Origin: an uncultured Collinsella sp.
Lineage (GTDB): Bacteria > Actinomycetota > Coriobacteriia > Coriobacteriales > Coriobacteriaceae
DNA: 5,933 bases
Direction of reading: 5' to 3'
Assembly (NCBI GenBank): GCA_934643435.1
Contig: CAKUCJ010000086.1
Span: 1 to 5,933, forward strand
Shown: piece by piece, positions 1 through 5,933 of the stretch
Position numbering within the stretch: position 1 is the first letter of the stretch
Layout: each line of letters opens with the position of its first letter
Translations under genes and position numbers: made by a program
The notes under the pieces: model-generated
The model's database searches: none
The model's input: the letters and a program-made list of their open reading frames with translations, nothing else
What the model was told of the DNA's origin: nothing

Positions 1-984
1 GTGGCAGGCGCAGCAGTGGCCCGAGGCGACTTCCTTAAACTCGGGAAGCTTCTCGGAGCAGATGCCCTGCGCGATCGGGCAGCGCGTGTGGAAACGGCAA
101 CCGGTCGGCGGATCCAGCGGCGACGGCGGATCGCCGGCGAGGATGATGCGCTTACGAGTCTTCTGGACATCCGGATCGGGCACCGGCACAGCAGACAGCA
201 GCGACTGCGTGTACGGATGGTGCGGCTCGCTGTAGAGCGTCTTCCAGTCCGAAACCTCAACCATCTTGCCCAGGTACATAACGGCAACACGGTCGGAGAT
301 GTGCTGCACGACAGAGAGGTCGTGGGCGATGAAGAGGTAAGCCGTGCCAAACTTGTCCTGGAGCTCCTTCAGCAGGTTCAGAACCTGCGCCTGAATGGAA
401 ACGTCCAAAGCTGAGACCGGCTCGTCGCAGATGATCAGCTTGGGCTTCAGAGCGAACGCGCGGGCGATGCCGACACGCTGACGCTGACCGCCCGAGAACT
501 CGTGCGGATAGCGGTTGATGTGCTCGGGGTTCAGACCGACGACGTCCAGCAGCTCGCGGACGCGCTCGATGCGCTCCTCCTTGGTGCCCACGCCGTGAAT
601 GGTCATGGGCTCGGAGACGATCTCACCAATCGTCATACGAGGATTCAGCGAAGCATAGGGATCCTGGAAAATGAACTGCATCTCGCGGCGCATGTCCTTG
701 ATCTCATGCTTGTTCATCTCGGAGACATCTTTGCCCTGGAAAAAGACCTTGCCGGCCGTCGGTTTGGTGAGGCGCATGATGGTGCGGCCCGTCGTGGACT
801 TACCGCAACCGGACTCGCCAACCAGACCGAAGGTCTCGCCCGGATAGATCTCAAACGAAATGTCGTTCACAGCAGAGACGACACGCTTGGAGAATCGCTT
901 GGCGAACATGCCGGACTCAGCGGGAAACTCCTTTGAAAGGTGCTCGACCTTCAGCAGCGGAGTACGCTCGTTGGTATCTGCCAT
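1..984 (-). CDS. oppF: Oligopeptide ABC transporter ATP-binding protein OppF (3' end cut by window edge)
   Basis: Second ATPase of the peptide importer; it acts on the inner face of the membrane with OppD and hydrolyses ATP to drive uptake. I translated 328 residues from the ATG at 984-982 with no stop before base 1. Motifs seen: Walker A GESGCGKST (56-64), Q-loop Gln107 in FIFQDPYASLNP, signature FSGGQRQR (163-170), Walker B LIICDE (183-188), D-loop SALD (191-194) and switch His221 in AHDLSVV. The peptide-transporter C-terminal extension follows (HHPYTQSLLSAVP, then GCRFHTRCP). Cys296, 302, 309 and 327 have C-X5-C-X6-C-X17-C spacing, as in OppD, and Cys324 and Cys325 are extra. Family members usually run about 310-340 residues, so little is missing. 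The start overlaps the oppD stop by one base (TAATG), implying translational coupling. OppF rather than OppD is assigned from gene order and the SALD/AHDLSVV motifs; DppF-type specificity cannot be excluded. Confidence 0.95.
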   Translation of the reverse strand, partial: MADTNERTPLLKVEHLSKEFPAESGMFAKRFSKRVVSAVNDISFEIYPGETFGLVGESGCGKSTTGRTIMRLTKPTAGKVFFQGKDVSEMNKHEIKDMRREMQFIFQDPYASLNPRMTIGEIVSEPMTIHGVGTKEERIERVRELLDVVGLNPEHINRYPHEFSGGQRQRVGIARAFALKPKLIICDEPVSALDVSIQAQVLNLLKELQDKFGTAYLFIAHDLSVVQHISDRVAVMYLGKMVEVSDWKTLYSEPHHPYTQSLLSAVPVPDPDVQKTRKRIILAGDPPSPLDPPTGCRFHTRCPIAQGICSEKLPEFKEVASGHCCACH

Positions 985-2075
985 TACGCCTCGCCTCCCT
1001 TCTTGGAATCCTTGCGCGTACGGGACGTCTCAGGAGCGTTCTTGAGGAACTCGGGGTCACCGGAGTAGTGGCACGCAGAGTAGTGACCAGACTCGGTAAC
1101 GACACGCTCGGGGCGCTGCTTGCGGCACTTGTCCGTGGCATACGGGCAACGGGGCGAGAATACGCAGCCCTCGGGCAGGTTCATGAGCGAAGGCGGGTTG
1201 CCGTGAATCGGCGTAAGCGGCTTCTTCTCATCGATGGCCTGCTCCGGGATGGAGCGGATAAGACCCCAGGTGTAGGGATGACGGCTCTCGTAGAAGATCT
1301 CTTCGGCCGTGCCGAACTCAACAGGGCGACCGGCGTACATAACCATGATCTTGTCGGCCATGTCGGCGACAACACCCAGGTCGTGGGTAATCATGATGAT
1401 GGCGTTACCGTTCTTCTCCTGCATCTCCTGCATGAGCTCAATAATCTGAGCCTGAATGGTAACGTCCAGAGCGGTCGTGGGCTCGTCGGCAATCAGGATG
1501 TCGGGATCGCAGGCAAGAGCCATAGCAATCATGACGCGCTGACGCATACCGCCGGAGAACTGGTGCGGATACTCATTGACGCGCTTCTCGGGCTCGGGGA
1601 TACCCACGAGGTCCAGAAGCTCGGTGGCGCGCTTGAGCGCCTCCTGCTTAGAGTAGCCACGGTGCAGACGAAGGCCCTCGCCCACCTGCTTGCCGATCTT
1701 GTAGACCGGATTGAGGGAGGTCATAGGATCCTGGAAGATCATCGCGATATCGTTACCGCGAATGTGCTGCATCTCTTCCTCGGTCATCTCGAGGATTGAA
1801 CGACCGCGATAGCGAACGTCACCGCCCTCAATCTTTCCCGGAGGCATCGAAATAAGGCCCATGATGGTCATGGCAGTCACGGACTTACCGGAACCGGACT
1901 CGCCGACGACGCCCAGGGTCTCGCCACGATCGAGCGTGTAGGACACACCGTCGACAGCGCGAACGACGCCATCCTCGGTGTGGAAATACATCTTAAGGTC
2001 ATCGACCTCGAGCAGATGCTGGCCCTCGGGAACCGGCTGGTCCTTCAGGTCCACATAGTTCTTGTTCTTCTTCAT
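984..2075 (-). CDS. oppD: Oligopeptide ABC transporter ATP-binding protein OppD
   Basis: First ATPase of the importer, 363 residues, cytoplasmic and membrane-associated; expected to pair with OppF under the OppB-OppC channel. Motifs seen: Walker A GESGSGKS (58-65), Q-loop Gln115 in MIFQDPMTSLNP, signature FSGGMRQR (173-180), Walker B ILIADE (193-198), D-loop TALD (201-204) and switch His231 in ITHDLGVVADMAD. The C-terminal peptide-transporter extension starts near HPYTWGLIRSIP (266-277). It carries Cys304, 310, 317 and 335 with spacing C-X5-C-X6-C-X17-C, a likely [4Fe-4S] site by analogy with mycobacterial OppD. A charged Lys/Arg/Glu-rich tail (about 341-363) follows and is probably disordered. 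The ATG at 2075 is chosen because GAAGGA lies 9 bases upstream, inside the end of oppC; the gap to oppC is only 2 bases. All catalytic residues are intact. Peptide size preference cannot be read from the ATPase. Confidence 0.97.
   Translation of the reverse strand: MKKNKNYVDLKDQPVPEGQHLLEVDDLKMYFHTEDGVVRAVDGVSYTLDRGETLGVVGESGSGKSVTAMTIMGLISMPPGKIEGGDVRYRGRSILEMTEEEMQHIRGNDIAMIFQDPMTSLNPVYKIGKQVGEGLRLHRGYSKQEALKRATELLDLVGIPEPEKRVNEYPHQFSGGMRQRVMIAMALACDPDILIADEPTTALDVTIQAQIIELMQEMQEKNGNAIIMITHDLGVVADMADKIMVMYAGRPVEFGTAEEIFYESRHPYTWGLIRSIPEQAIDEKKPLTPIHGNPPSLMNLPEGCVFSPRCPYATDKCRKQRPERVVTESGHYSACHYSGDPEFLKNAPETSRTRKDSKKGGEA
994..999 (-). promoter_or_regulatory. Ribosome binding site of oppF
   Basis: GGGAGG lies 9 bases before the ATG, inside the last codons of oppD. 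Together with the TAATG overlap it fixes the oppF start and points to coupled translation. Confidence 0.8.
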
Positions 2076-2077
2076 CC

Positions 2078-3013
2078 TTATGCGTCCTTCATCTTGACGT
2101 CGAGGGCGTCGCGCAGTCCGTCACCAAGCAGGGTGAAAGCGAGCACCGTCGAGAGAATTGCCAGACCGGGCATGATCATCATCCAGGGAGCGGTCAGAAG
2201 ATACTGCTGGCCGTCCTGAATCATGGAGCCCCACGAAGGCGTAGGCGGGATAACGCCCATGCCGAGGAAGGACAGAGCGGACTCGGTCAAAATAGCGCCA
2301 CCAATATTCATGGTCGCGTAGACCACGATGGAAGCAACGGAGTTCGGGAAGATGTGACGCATAACGATACGGGCATCGGATGCACCCATAGCGCGAGCGG
2401 CATCAACATAGTCGTTCTCTTTGACCGTCAGGATCGCGGACCGGAAGACACGCGCAATCGAAGGCCAGCCGAGGATACCAATGGCGATAAAGACGTTCTG
2501 GAGGCCACGGCCGATAACGGCGATCATGGCGACAACGAACAGCACGTACGGAAACGCCAGGAAGATATCCGCGCAGCGCATGATGATCGTATCCCAAATG
2601 CCGCCATAGAAACCGGCGAGGGCGCCCATGACCAGACCGATCACCGTGGAGATGGCAGTGGCCATGATGCCGACGGAAAGCGAAACGCGTGCACCGTAGA
2701 TAACGCGGACGAGAATATCGCGACCAAGGGAGTCGGTACCAAACGGGTGATCGGCACACGGAGCCAGCAGCGAAGTCTCGGCCATGGTAGTCGAATCGGA
2801 AGCCGTCGGCGAACCGAGCCAGGGCTTAGCCCACAGATCGGCGGTCAGAGCAACCACAACGACGATGATAATCCAGCAGACACCGATAACGGCGAGCTTG
2901 TTCTTACGAAGACGCTTAAAAGCGTCGCCCCACAGCGTGCGGGACTTGGCGGGAGCAGATGCGGCCTTGGTGGCGGTAGCCTGCTCCTGAGACTGAGAAT
3001 CAGTTTCCTGCAT
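2078..3013 (-). CDS. oppC: Oligopeptide ABC transporter permease OppC
   Basis: One of the two membrane permeases forming the peptide channel, 311 residues, close to the usual family length. A Gln/Ser/Ala-rich cytoplasmic tail (about 1-25) precedes LWGDAFKRLRKNKLAVIG, typical of the OppC N-terminal domain, and the first membrane helix (about 40-60). The hallmark HPFGTDSLGRDILVRVIYGARVSL lies at 89-112. Further hydrophobic helices are near 112-135, 146-168, 171-190, 228-250 and 278-298. The EAA loop that docks the ATPase is at about 201-229 (DYVDAARAMGAS, then HIFPN). The C-terminal LGDGLRDALD (296-305) is typical of the family. The ATG at 3013 has GGGAGG 8 bases upstream, and this site directly follows the oppB stop codon. 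It forms a heterodimer with OppB by family knowledge. Nothing looks broken. Confidence 0.96.
   Translation of the reverse strand: MQETDSQSQEQATATKAASAPAKSRTLWGDAFKRLRKNKLAVIGVCWIIIVVVVALTADLWAKPWLGSPTASDSTTMAETSLLAPCADHPFGTDSLGRDILVRVIYGARVSLSVGIMATAISTVIGLVMGALAGFYGGIWDTIIMRCADIFLAFPYVLFVVAMIAVIGRGLQNVFIAIGILGWPSIARVFRSAILTVKENDYVDAARAMGASDARIVMRHIFPNSVASIVVYATMNIGGAILTESALSFLGMGVIPPTPSWGSMIQDGQQYLLTAPWMMIMPGLAILSTVLAFTLLGDGLRDALDVKMKDA
2085..2090 (-). promoter_or_regulatory. Ribosome binding site of oppD
   Basis: GAAGGA sits 9 bases before the oppD ATG, within the last sense codons of oppC. This supports the start at 2075 and close coupling of oppC and oppD. Confidence 0.75.
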
Positions 3014-3021
3014 GAGACGTA

Positions 3022-3027
3022 CCTCCC
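3022..3027 (-). promoter_or_regulatory. Ribosome binding site of oppC
   Basis: GGGAGG immediately follows the oppB TAA stop (read as TAAGGGAGG) and is 8 bases from the oppC ATG. Ribosomes ending oppB would stop on top of this site, favouring re-initiation. Confidence 0.85.
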
Positions 3028-4065
3028 TTAGGCCTTATCCGACGGACCGCCAAGGCGGATGCGCGGGTCGAGGAATGCATAGCTAATGTCGACGAGCAGG
3101 TTGATCACCATGACGACGACGACGATGAGCGTAACGCCGCCCATAACGATGGGCCAGTCGCGCATGCTAATGGCGCGATAGACCTCATAGCCGATACCGG
3201 GCCAGTTAAAGACCGTCTCGGTCAGGATGGCGCCCGAAAGCATACCGCCAAAGTCGACACCAATATAGGTAACGACAGGGATGAGTGCATTCTTAAGCGC
3301 ATGCTTGATGATGATCGCGCGATTGGAGAGGCCCTTGGCCTTTGCCGTACGGATGTAATCCTGGTTCATGACATCGAGCAACTGCGAGCGCATGATGCGG
3401 GCAGCATAGGCGGTCGAAACCGAAGCAAGCGTGATGGTCGGAAGCACATAGTGCATCCAATCCTGATACTGAGAGCTAGCACCGCCGGCACCCGAAATCG
3501 GCATGGAGAATGCGCCGCCGGTGGCATCCTTGAGGATGACGCCAAAGAACAGCTGCAGCAGCATACCGAGCCAGAAAGCAGGAACGGCAACGAGGATCGA
3601 CGTGGTCAGCGTTACCAAAATATCCCAGAAGGAGTAACGCTTTACCGCCGAAATGATACCCGCACCGATACCCATGATTGCCTCGAGCACGATGGCGCAC
3701 GCGGCAAGTTTGACCGTATACGGATACTTTTGGGCAAAGATATCCGTAACCGGCAGCTTGCGCTGATACGAATTGCCCAAATCGCCATGAAGCAGACCGT
3801 TCATGTAATACACGTAACGGTCCACGAGCGACGTTTGAACGGGATCGCCGTTCTCGTCAAGGATCGCGTTGCCGTCCTCGTCCGACTGGACCAGGTGATA
3901 GCGCACGCGAAGCTGAAGCTCCACCTCGGGGGACAGAGCCTTGTCTCCACCGATCAGCTTGATCGGGTCTCCCGGCACGATATTCTGGAGGGCGAACAGA
4001 ATCAGCGTAACGCCCAAAAATACCGGGATGAACTGAAGCACACGTTTAACGATGTACTTACCCAT
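3028..4065 (-). CDS. oppB: Oligopeptide ABC transporter permease OppB
   Basis: Partner permease of OppC, 345 residues, longer than the roughly 306 of classic OppB. The N-terminus MGKYIVKRVLQFIPVFLGVT with the first helix (about 9-29) and IVPGDP is typical. HGDLGNSY (93-100) marks the conserved segment before the core permease domain, with helices near 116-140, 148-175, 206-222, 265-285 and 308-331. The EAA docking loop is at about 236-264 (DYIRTAKAKGLS, then KHALKNALIP). The C-terminal SYAFLDPRIRLG is also typical. The extra length comes partly from an Asp/Glu/Asn/Gly-rich insertion at 61-79 with two eight-residue units (DEDGNAIL, DENGDPVQ), predicted to face outward after helix 1, and partly from a Gly/Ser-rich external loop at about 180-203. 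Its start lies 155 bases after oppA. The ribosome binding site (GGGGAG) is close to the ATG and may be partly hidden in a small hairpin. Confidence 0.96.
   Translation of the reverse strand: MGKYIVKRVLQFIPVFLGVTLILFALQNIVPGDPIKLIGGDKALSPEVELQLRVRYHLVQSDEDGNAILDENGDPVQTSLVDRYVYYMNGLLHGDLGNSYQRKLPVTDIFAQKYPYTVKLAACAIVLEAIMGIGAGIISAVKRYSFWDILVTLTTSILVAVPAFWLGMLLQLFFGVILKDATGGAFSMPISGAGGASSQYQDWMHYVLPTITLASVSTAYAARIMRSQLLDVMNQDYIRTAKAKGLSNRAIIIKHALKNALIPVVTYIGVDFGGMLSGAILTETVFNWPGIGYEVYRAISMRDWPIVMGGVTLIVVVVMVINLLVDISYAFLDPRIRLGGPSDKA
3847..3882 (-). repeat. Short direct repeat inside oppB (24-base period)
   Basis: The 12-mers at 3847-3858 and 3871-3882 match at 11 of 12 positions and are 24 bases, or eight codons, apart. 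They encode the two Asp-Glu-x-Gly units of the OppB insertion (residues 62-65 and 70-73). The repeat could reflect a small in-frame duplication or simply repeated codon choice for a repeated motif. Confidence 0.5.
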
Positions 4066-4069
4066 ACCA

Positions 4070-4075
4070 CTCCCC
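4070..4075 (-). promoter_or_regulatory. Ribosome binding site of oppB
   Basis: GGGGAG ends 4 bases before the oppB ATG, closer than at the other genes. Its first bases overlap the right arm of a small inverted repeat (CCCTA-GA-TAGGG on the minus strand, 4084-4073), which could partly mask it. Confidence 0.6.
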
Positions 4076-4095
4076 TATCTAGGGATTAACCTAAA

Positions 4096-4125
4096 TGGGA
4101 TGCCGATCGCCAGACCGGCATCCCA
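4096..4125 (-). promoter_or_regulatory. Perfect 10-bp stem-loop between oppA and oppB
   Basis: The arms TGGGATGCCG (4096-4105) and CGGCATCCCA (4116-4125) are perfectly complementary, around a 10-base loop. In the operon's direction the stem is followed by only three T residues (TTTAGG), too few for a strong intrinsic terminator. It is better read as a leaky attenuator or as a 3' cap that protects oppA mRNA after processing. Either role would give more oppA than oppBCDF, a known pattern for binding-protein genes. The structure is seen directly; the function is inferred. Confidence 0.7.
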
Positions 4126-4139
4126 AAATTACCATCAGC

Positions 4140-4166
4140 CAGTTTACCCCAGGTTAGGGGGAACTG
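4140..4166 (-). promoter_or_regulatory. Second, imperfect stem-loop between oppA and oppB
   Basis: On the minus strand CAGTT-CCCC pairs with GGGG-TA-AACTG (outer arms 4162-4166 and 4140-4144, inner arms of four G:C pairs), with a small bulge and a 6-7 base loop. It lies 14 bases before the perfect stem-loop in transcription order and has no T-run after it. It probably adds to the mRNA structure downstream of oppA; the role is inferred. Confidence 0.45.
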
Positions 4167-4220
4167 TATGTTTCCCATGAGGTCTACGTAAAAACTTGAC
4201 CCTCACCAAAGCTGCAAATC

Positions 4221-5897
4221 TTATGCGAGCTCAGCGGTACCCAGATCAGCATGCTTCTGCGGATCAACATAGAGGTGCTTGATGCGGTCGGAACCAGCGA
4301 GGGTGTGCGTGTAGAACATCAGCGGAATAACCGGGCTGTCGGCAGCGACCATGGCGTCGGCCTCCTGCATCTTCGCGATACGCTCTTCGTCGTCAACCGT
4401 GGTACGAGCCTCGTCGACCTTGGCATCGAACTCGGGGTTGTTGTAACCGGAACGGTTGTCGCCACCGAGGGAGTCGGAGTGGAACAGCGGATACAGGAAG
4501 TTGTCCATAATCGGGTAATCGGCGATCCAGCCCAGACGACCAAACTGGTAGTTGAAGTTCTGATACTGTTCGAGCAGGGCAGACCACTCGGGGGTATCGG
4601 AGACGGCGTTGACGCCCACCTTGGCGAGGTCGCCGATGATGGACTCCATGATCTCCTTGTGGCCACCGTCCTGGTTGTAGGACAGAGTCACGTTAATGCC
4701 ACGGTCACCGTTGGCGTCGGCAGGAGCAACCTTGTCGAGGTACTCGTTGGCCTTGTCGACGTCATAGGCGCAGAACTCCCATGCGCCCTCCTTGTAGCCA
4801 TCGATGCCCGGAGGAACGATACCGTCGGCGGGAGTACGGGTGCCCTTGAAGATGGTCTTGCAGATGGCCTCGCGGTTGATGGCCAGGGAGATGCCCCTGC
4901 GCAGGTCGGCGTTGTTGAACGGCTCGGCCGTGGTGTTGCAAGTCAGATAGTACGTGGAAGGCTCAGCGCCGAGCAGCATACGCTGACCGTCGCTCATGGT
5001 GTAGCCATCCTTGGACTCGCCACGGTCCTTCTTGGCGGCATCGATCTGAGCAACGGGAACGTCGCAGACGTCGAGGTTACCGGCCTGGAACTCCTTGTAA
5101 GCAGTCTCCATGTCCTTGATGACCTGGAAGTGAACGCCGTCGATCTTGGCCTTGTCGCCATAGTAATCGTCGAACTTCTTGAGGTTGATCTCCTGACCAT
5201 CCTCCCACTTGCCGTCCATCATGAACGGGCCGTTACCAATCGGGGCAAGGTAGAAGCTCTTGGCATCGGACTCGGCGCACTCGGGAACCGGGGCCAGAGC
5301 CGGGTGGGTGGCGACGAAGGGGAAGTCGGCGTAGGCGGAAGTCAGCTTGACGACGAGGGTCTCATCGTCGGGGCAGGTGACACCGGTGAGCTCGGTAGCG
5401 TTACCGGCAAGCAGATCGTCATAGCCCTCGACCATGGAAAGGTGATAAGCGACCTCGGAAGGACCATACTCGGTAGCGATAGCCGACTTGGTGTTGACCA
5501 AGCGCTCCCAACCGAACTTGAAGGACTTGGAGGTAACGTCGTCACCGTTGTGGAACTTAGCCTTCTTGATCTTGAAGGTGAACTCGGTGGCGTCGTCGTT
5601 AGCCTCAAAGGACTCGCAAGCCAGCGGAACGATCTCGCCCTTCTCGGCGTCATAAGAGGTCAGAGCGTCAAAGAGCTGGTACTCGACCTGAGTGCCCTGG
5701 TCCTCCTGGACATTGTAGGGTTCGATGCAAACCGGGTTGTTGATGTAGAAGTTCAGCGTCGAACCGGACTCAGAACCGGAAGCGTCGCCGCCCTTCTTGC
5801 CGCATGCGGCAAGAAAAGCCATGGAGCTCGCAGCGAGGGTGCCGCCAACAAAGGCGCGACGACCCATAACGGGCTGGTGGAACATAGAATCAGCCAT
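4221..5897 (-). CDS. oppA: Oligopeptide-binding lipoprotein OppA (SBP family 5)
   Basis: Extracellular substrate-binding protein, 558 residues, that captures peptides and hands them to OppB-OppC. The signal region has a twin-arginine motif GRRAFVGG (12-19), a hydrophobic stretch and a lipobox LAAC with lipidated Cys32, so it is probably a Tat-exported lipoprotein. A Gly/Ser/Asp/Glu linker (33-47) leads into the family 5 binding domain (about 48-558). Family marks include [16 protein letters not shown] (115-130), GNGPF (221-225) before [25 protein letters not shown] (327-345) and [17 protein letters not shown] (456-472). The mature part has eight further cysteines (57, 94, 175, 207, 278, 320, 346, 376). 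The ATG at 5897 is preferred over in-frame Met5 and Met11 because AAGGAGG lies 5 bases upstream. It is first in the operon and separated from oppB by a structured gap, consistent with higher expression. Specificity (dipeptide, oligopeptide or another ligand of the family) is not readable here. Confidence 0.95.
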   Translation of the reverse strand: MADSMFHQPVMGRRAFVGGTLAASSMAFLAACGKKGGDASGSESGSTLNFYINNPVCIEPYNVQEDQGTQVEYQLFDALTSYDAEKGEIVPLACESFEANDDATEFTFKIKKAKFHNGDDVTSKSFKFGWERLVNTKSAIATEYGPSEVAYHLSMVEGYDDLLAGNATELTGVTCPDDETLVVKLTSAYADFPFVATHPALAPVPECAESDAKSFYLAPIGNGPFMMDGKWEDGQEINLKKFDDYYGDKAKIDGVHFQVIKDMETAYKEFQAGNLDVCDVPVAQIDAAKKDRGESKDGYTMSDGQRMLLGAEPSTYYLTCNTTAEPFNNADLRRGISLAINREAICKTIFKGTRTPADGIVPPGIDGYKEGAWEFCAYDVDKANEYLDKVAPADANGDRGINVTLSYNQDGGHKEIMESIIGDLAKVGVNAVSDTPEWSALLEQYQNFNYQFGRLGWIADYPIMDNFLYPLFHSDSLGGDNRSGYNNPEFDAKVDEARTTVDDEERIAKMQEADAMVAADSPVIPLMFYTHTLAGSDRIKHLYVDPQKHADLGTAELA

Positions 5898-5933
5898 GCC
5901 ATCCTCCTTATGAGATAGGACAAAGAAATGTTC
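5898..5933 (-). other. End of the oppA leader; promoter not in window
   Basis: Only 36 bases upstream of oppA are present. Apart from the ribosome binding site I see no convincing -10 or -35 element, so the operon promoter and any operator lie to the right of the window. Confidence 0.6.
5903..5909 (-). promoter_or_regulatory. Strong ribosome binding site of oppA
   Basis: AAGGAGG, the best match to the anti-Shine-Dalgarno sequence in the window, lies 5 bases before the oppA ATG. It selects Met1 over the later in-frame ATGs at 5885 and 5867. A second, out-of-frame ATG at 5902-5900 abuts the site and is too close to be used. Confidence 0.85.

Noticed and set aside
1..414. Plus-strand open frame at the left edge
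   Set aside because: It is the in-register mirror of the oppF 3' part, and its stop is simply an oppF TCA serine codon. The minus-strand reading gives complete ATPase motifs.
933..1799. A 288-codon plus-strand open frame opposite oppD
   Set aside because: It is an antisense shadow of oppD, whose ATPase motifs are complete; the predicted product has no recognisable motif.
3301..4089. A 262-codon plus-strand open frame opposite oppB
   Set aside because: It mirrors a clearly recognisable permease gene, has no ribosome binding site and a protein with no recognisable domain.
4096..4125. Strong intrinsic terminator for the oppA transcript
   Set aside because: The stem is good but only three T residues follow in the transcribed direction, and oppBCDF would then need its own promoter, for which I see no convincing sequence in the gap.
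4086..4178. A 30-codon minus-strand frame in the oppA-oppB gap
   Set aside because: It has no ribosome binding site, overlaps both stem-loops, and uses ATA, CTA and TTA codons, of which CTA and TTA are nearly absent from the real genes.
4251..5918. A 555-codon plus-strand open frame lying across almost all of oppA
   Set aside because: It is in exact codon register with oppA, so its stops could arise only from TTA, CTA or TCA codons in oppA, which this gene avoids. Its product is low in complexity, matches no family I recognise, and the ATG has no ribosome binding site.

Overview
The window holds one minus-strand operon for a type I ABC importer of the oligopeptide (Opp) class. Reading right to left in transcription order it carries oppA (substrate-binding lipoprotein), oppB and oppC (two permeases), oppD and oppF (two ATPases). 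The first four genes are complete. oppF runs off the left edge, probably lacking only its last few codons. No plus-strand gene is supported: the long plus-strand open frames are mirror images of these genes.

Layout: 5898-5933 is the end of the oppA leader, with a strong ribosome binding site; 5897-4221 is oppA; 4220-4066 is a 155-base gap with two stem-loops; 4065-3028 is oppB; 3013-2078 is oppC; 2075-984 is oppD; 984-1 is oppF. After the oppA-oppB gap the genes are tightly packed, with gaps of 14 and 2 bases and then a one-base stop/start overlap (TAATG). This suggests translational coupling of BCDF. The structured gap after oppA is the likely place where oppA expression is set above the rest.

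How it works: OppA is anchored outside the membrane by a lipid on Cys32 and captures peptide. It delivers the peptide to the OppB-OppC channel. OppD and OppF bind the cytoplasmic EAA loops of the permeases and hydrolyse ATP to drive uptake. Both ATPases carry the C-terminal peptide-transporter extension with four cysteines in the same spacing, C-X5-C-X6-C-X17-C, a likely [4Fe-4S] site.

Organism: inferred, not proven. The moderately GC-rich coding sequence almost avoids TTA, CTA and TCA codons. OppA has a twin-arginine lipoprotein signal followed by a Gly/Ser/Asp linker, and ribosome binding sites are of the AAGGAGG type. This fits a Gram-positive actinobacterium, and the overall protein flavour resembles gut Coriobacteriia such as Collinsella. 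The window is mostly ordinary housekeeping transport. The points worth checking are the oppA-oppB gap, a repeat-like acidic insertion in OppB, the cysteine content of OppA, and the Fe-S motifs.
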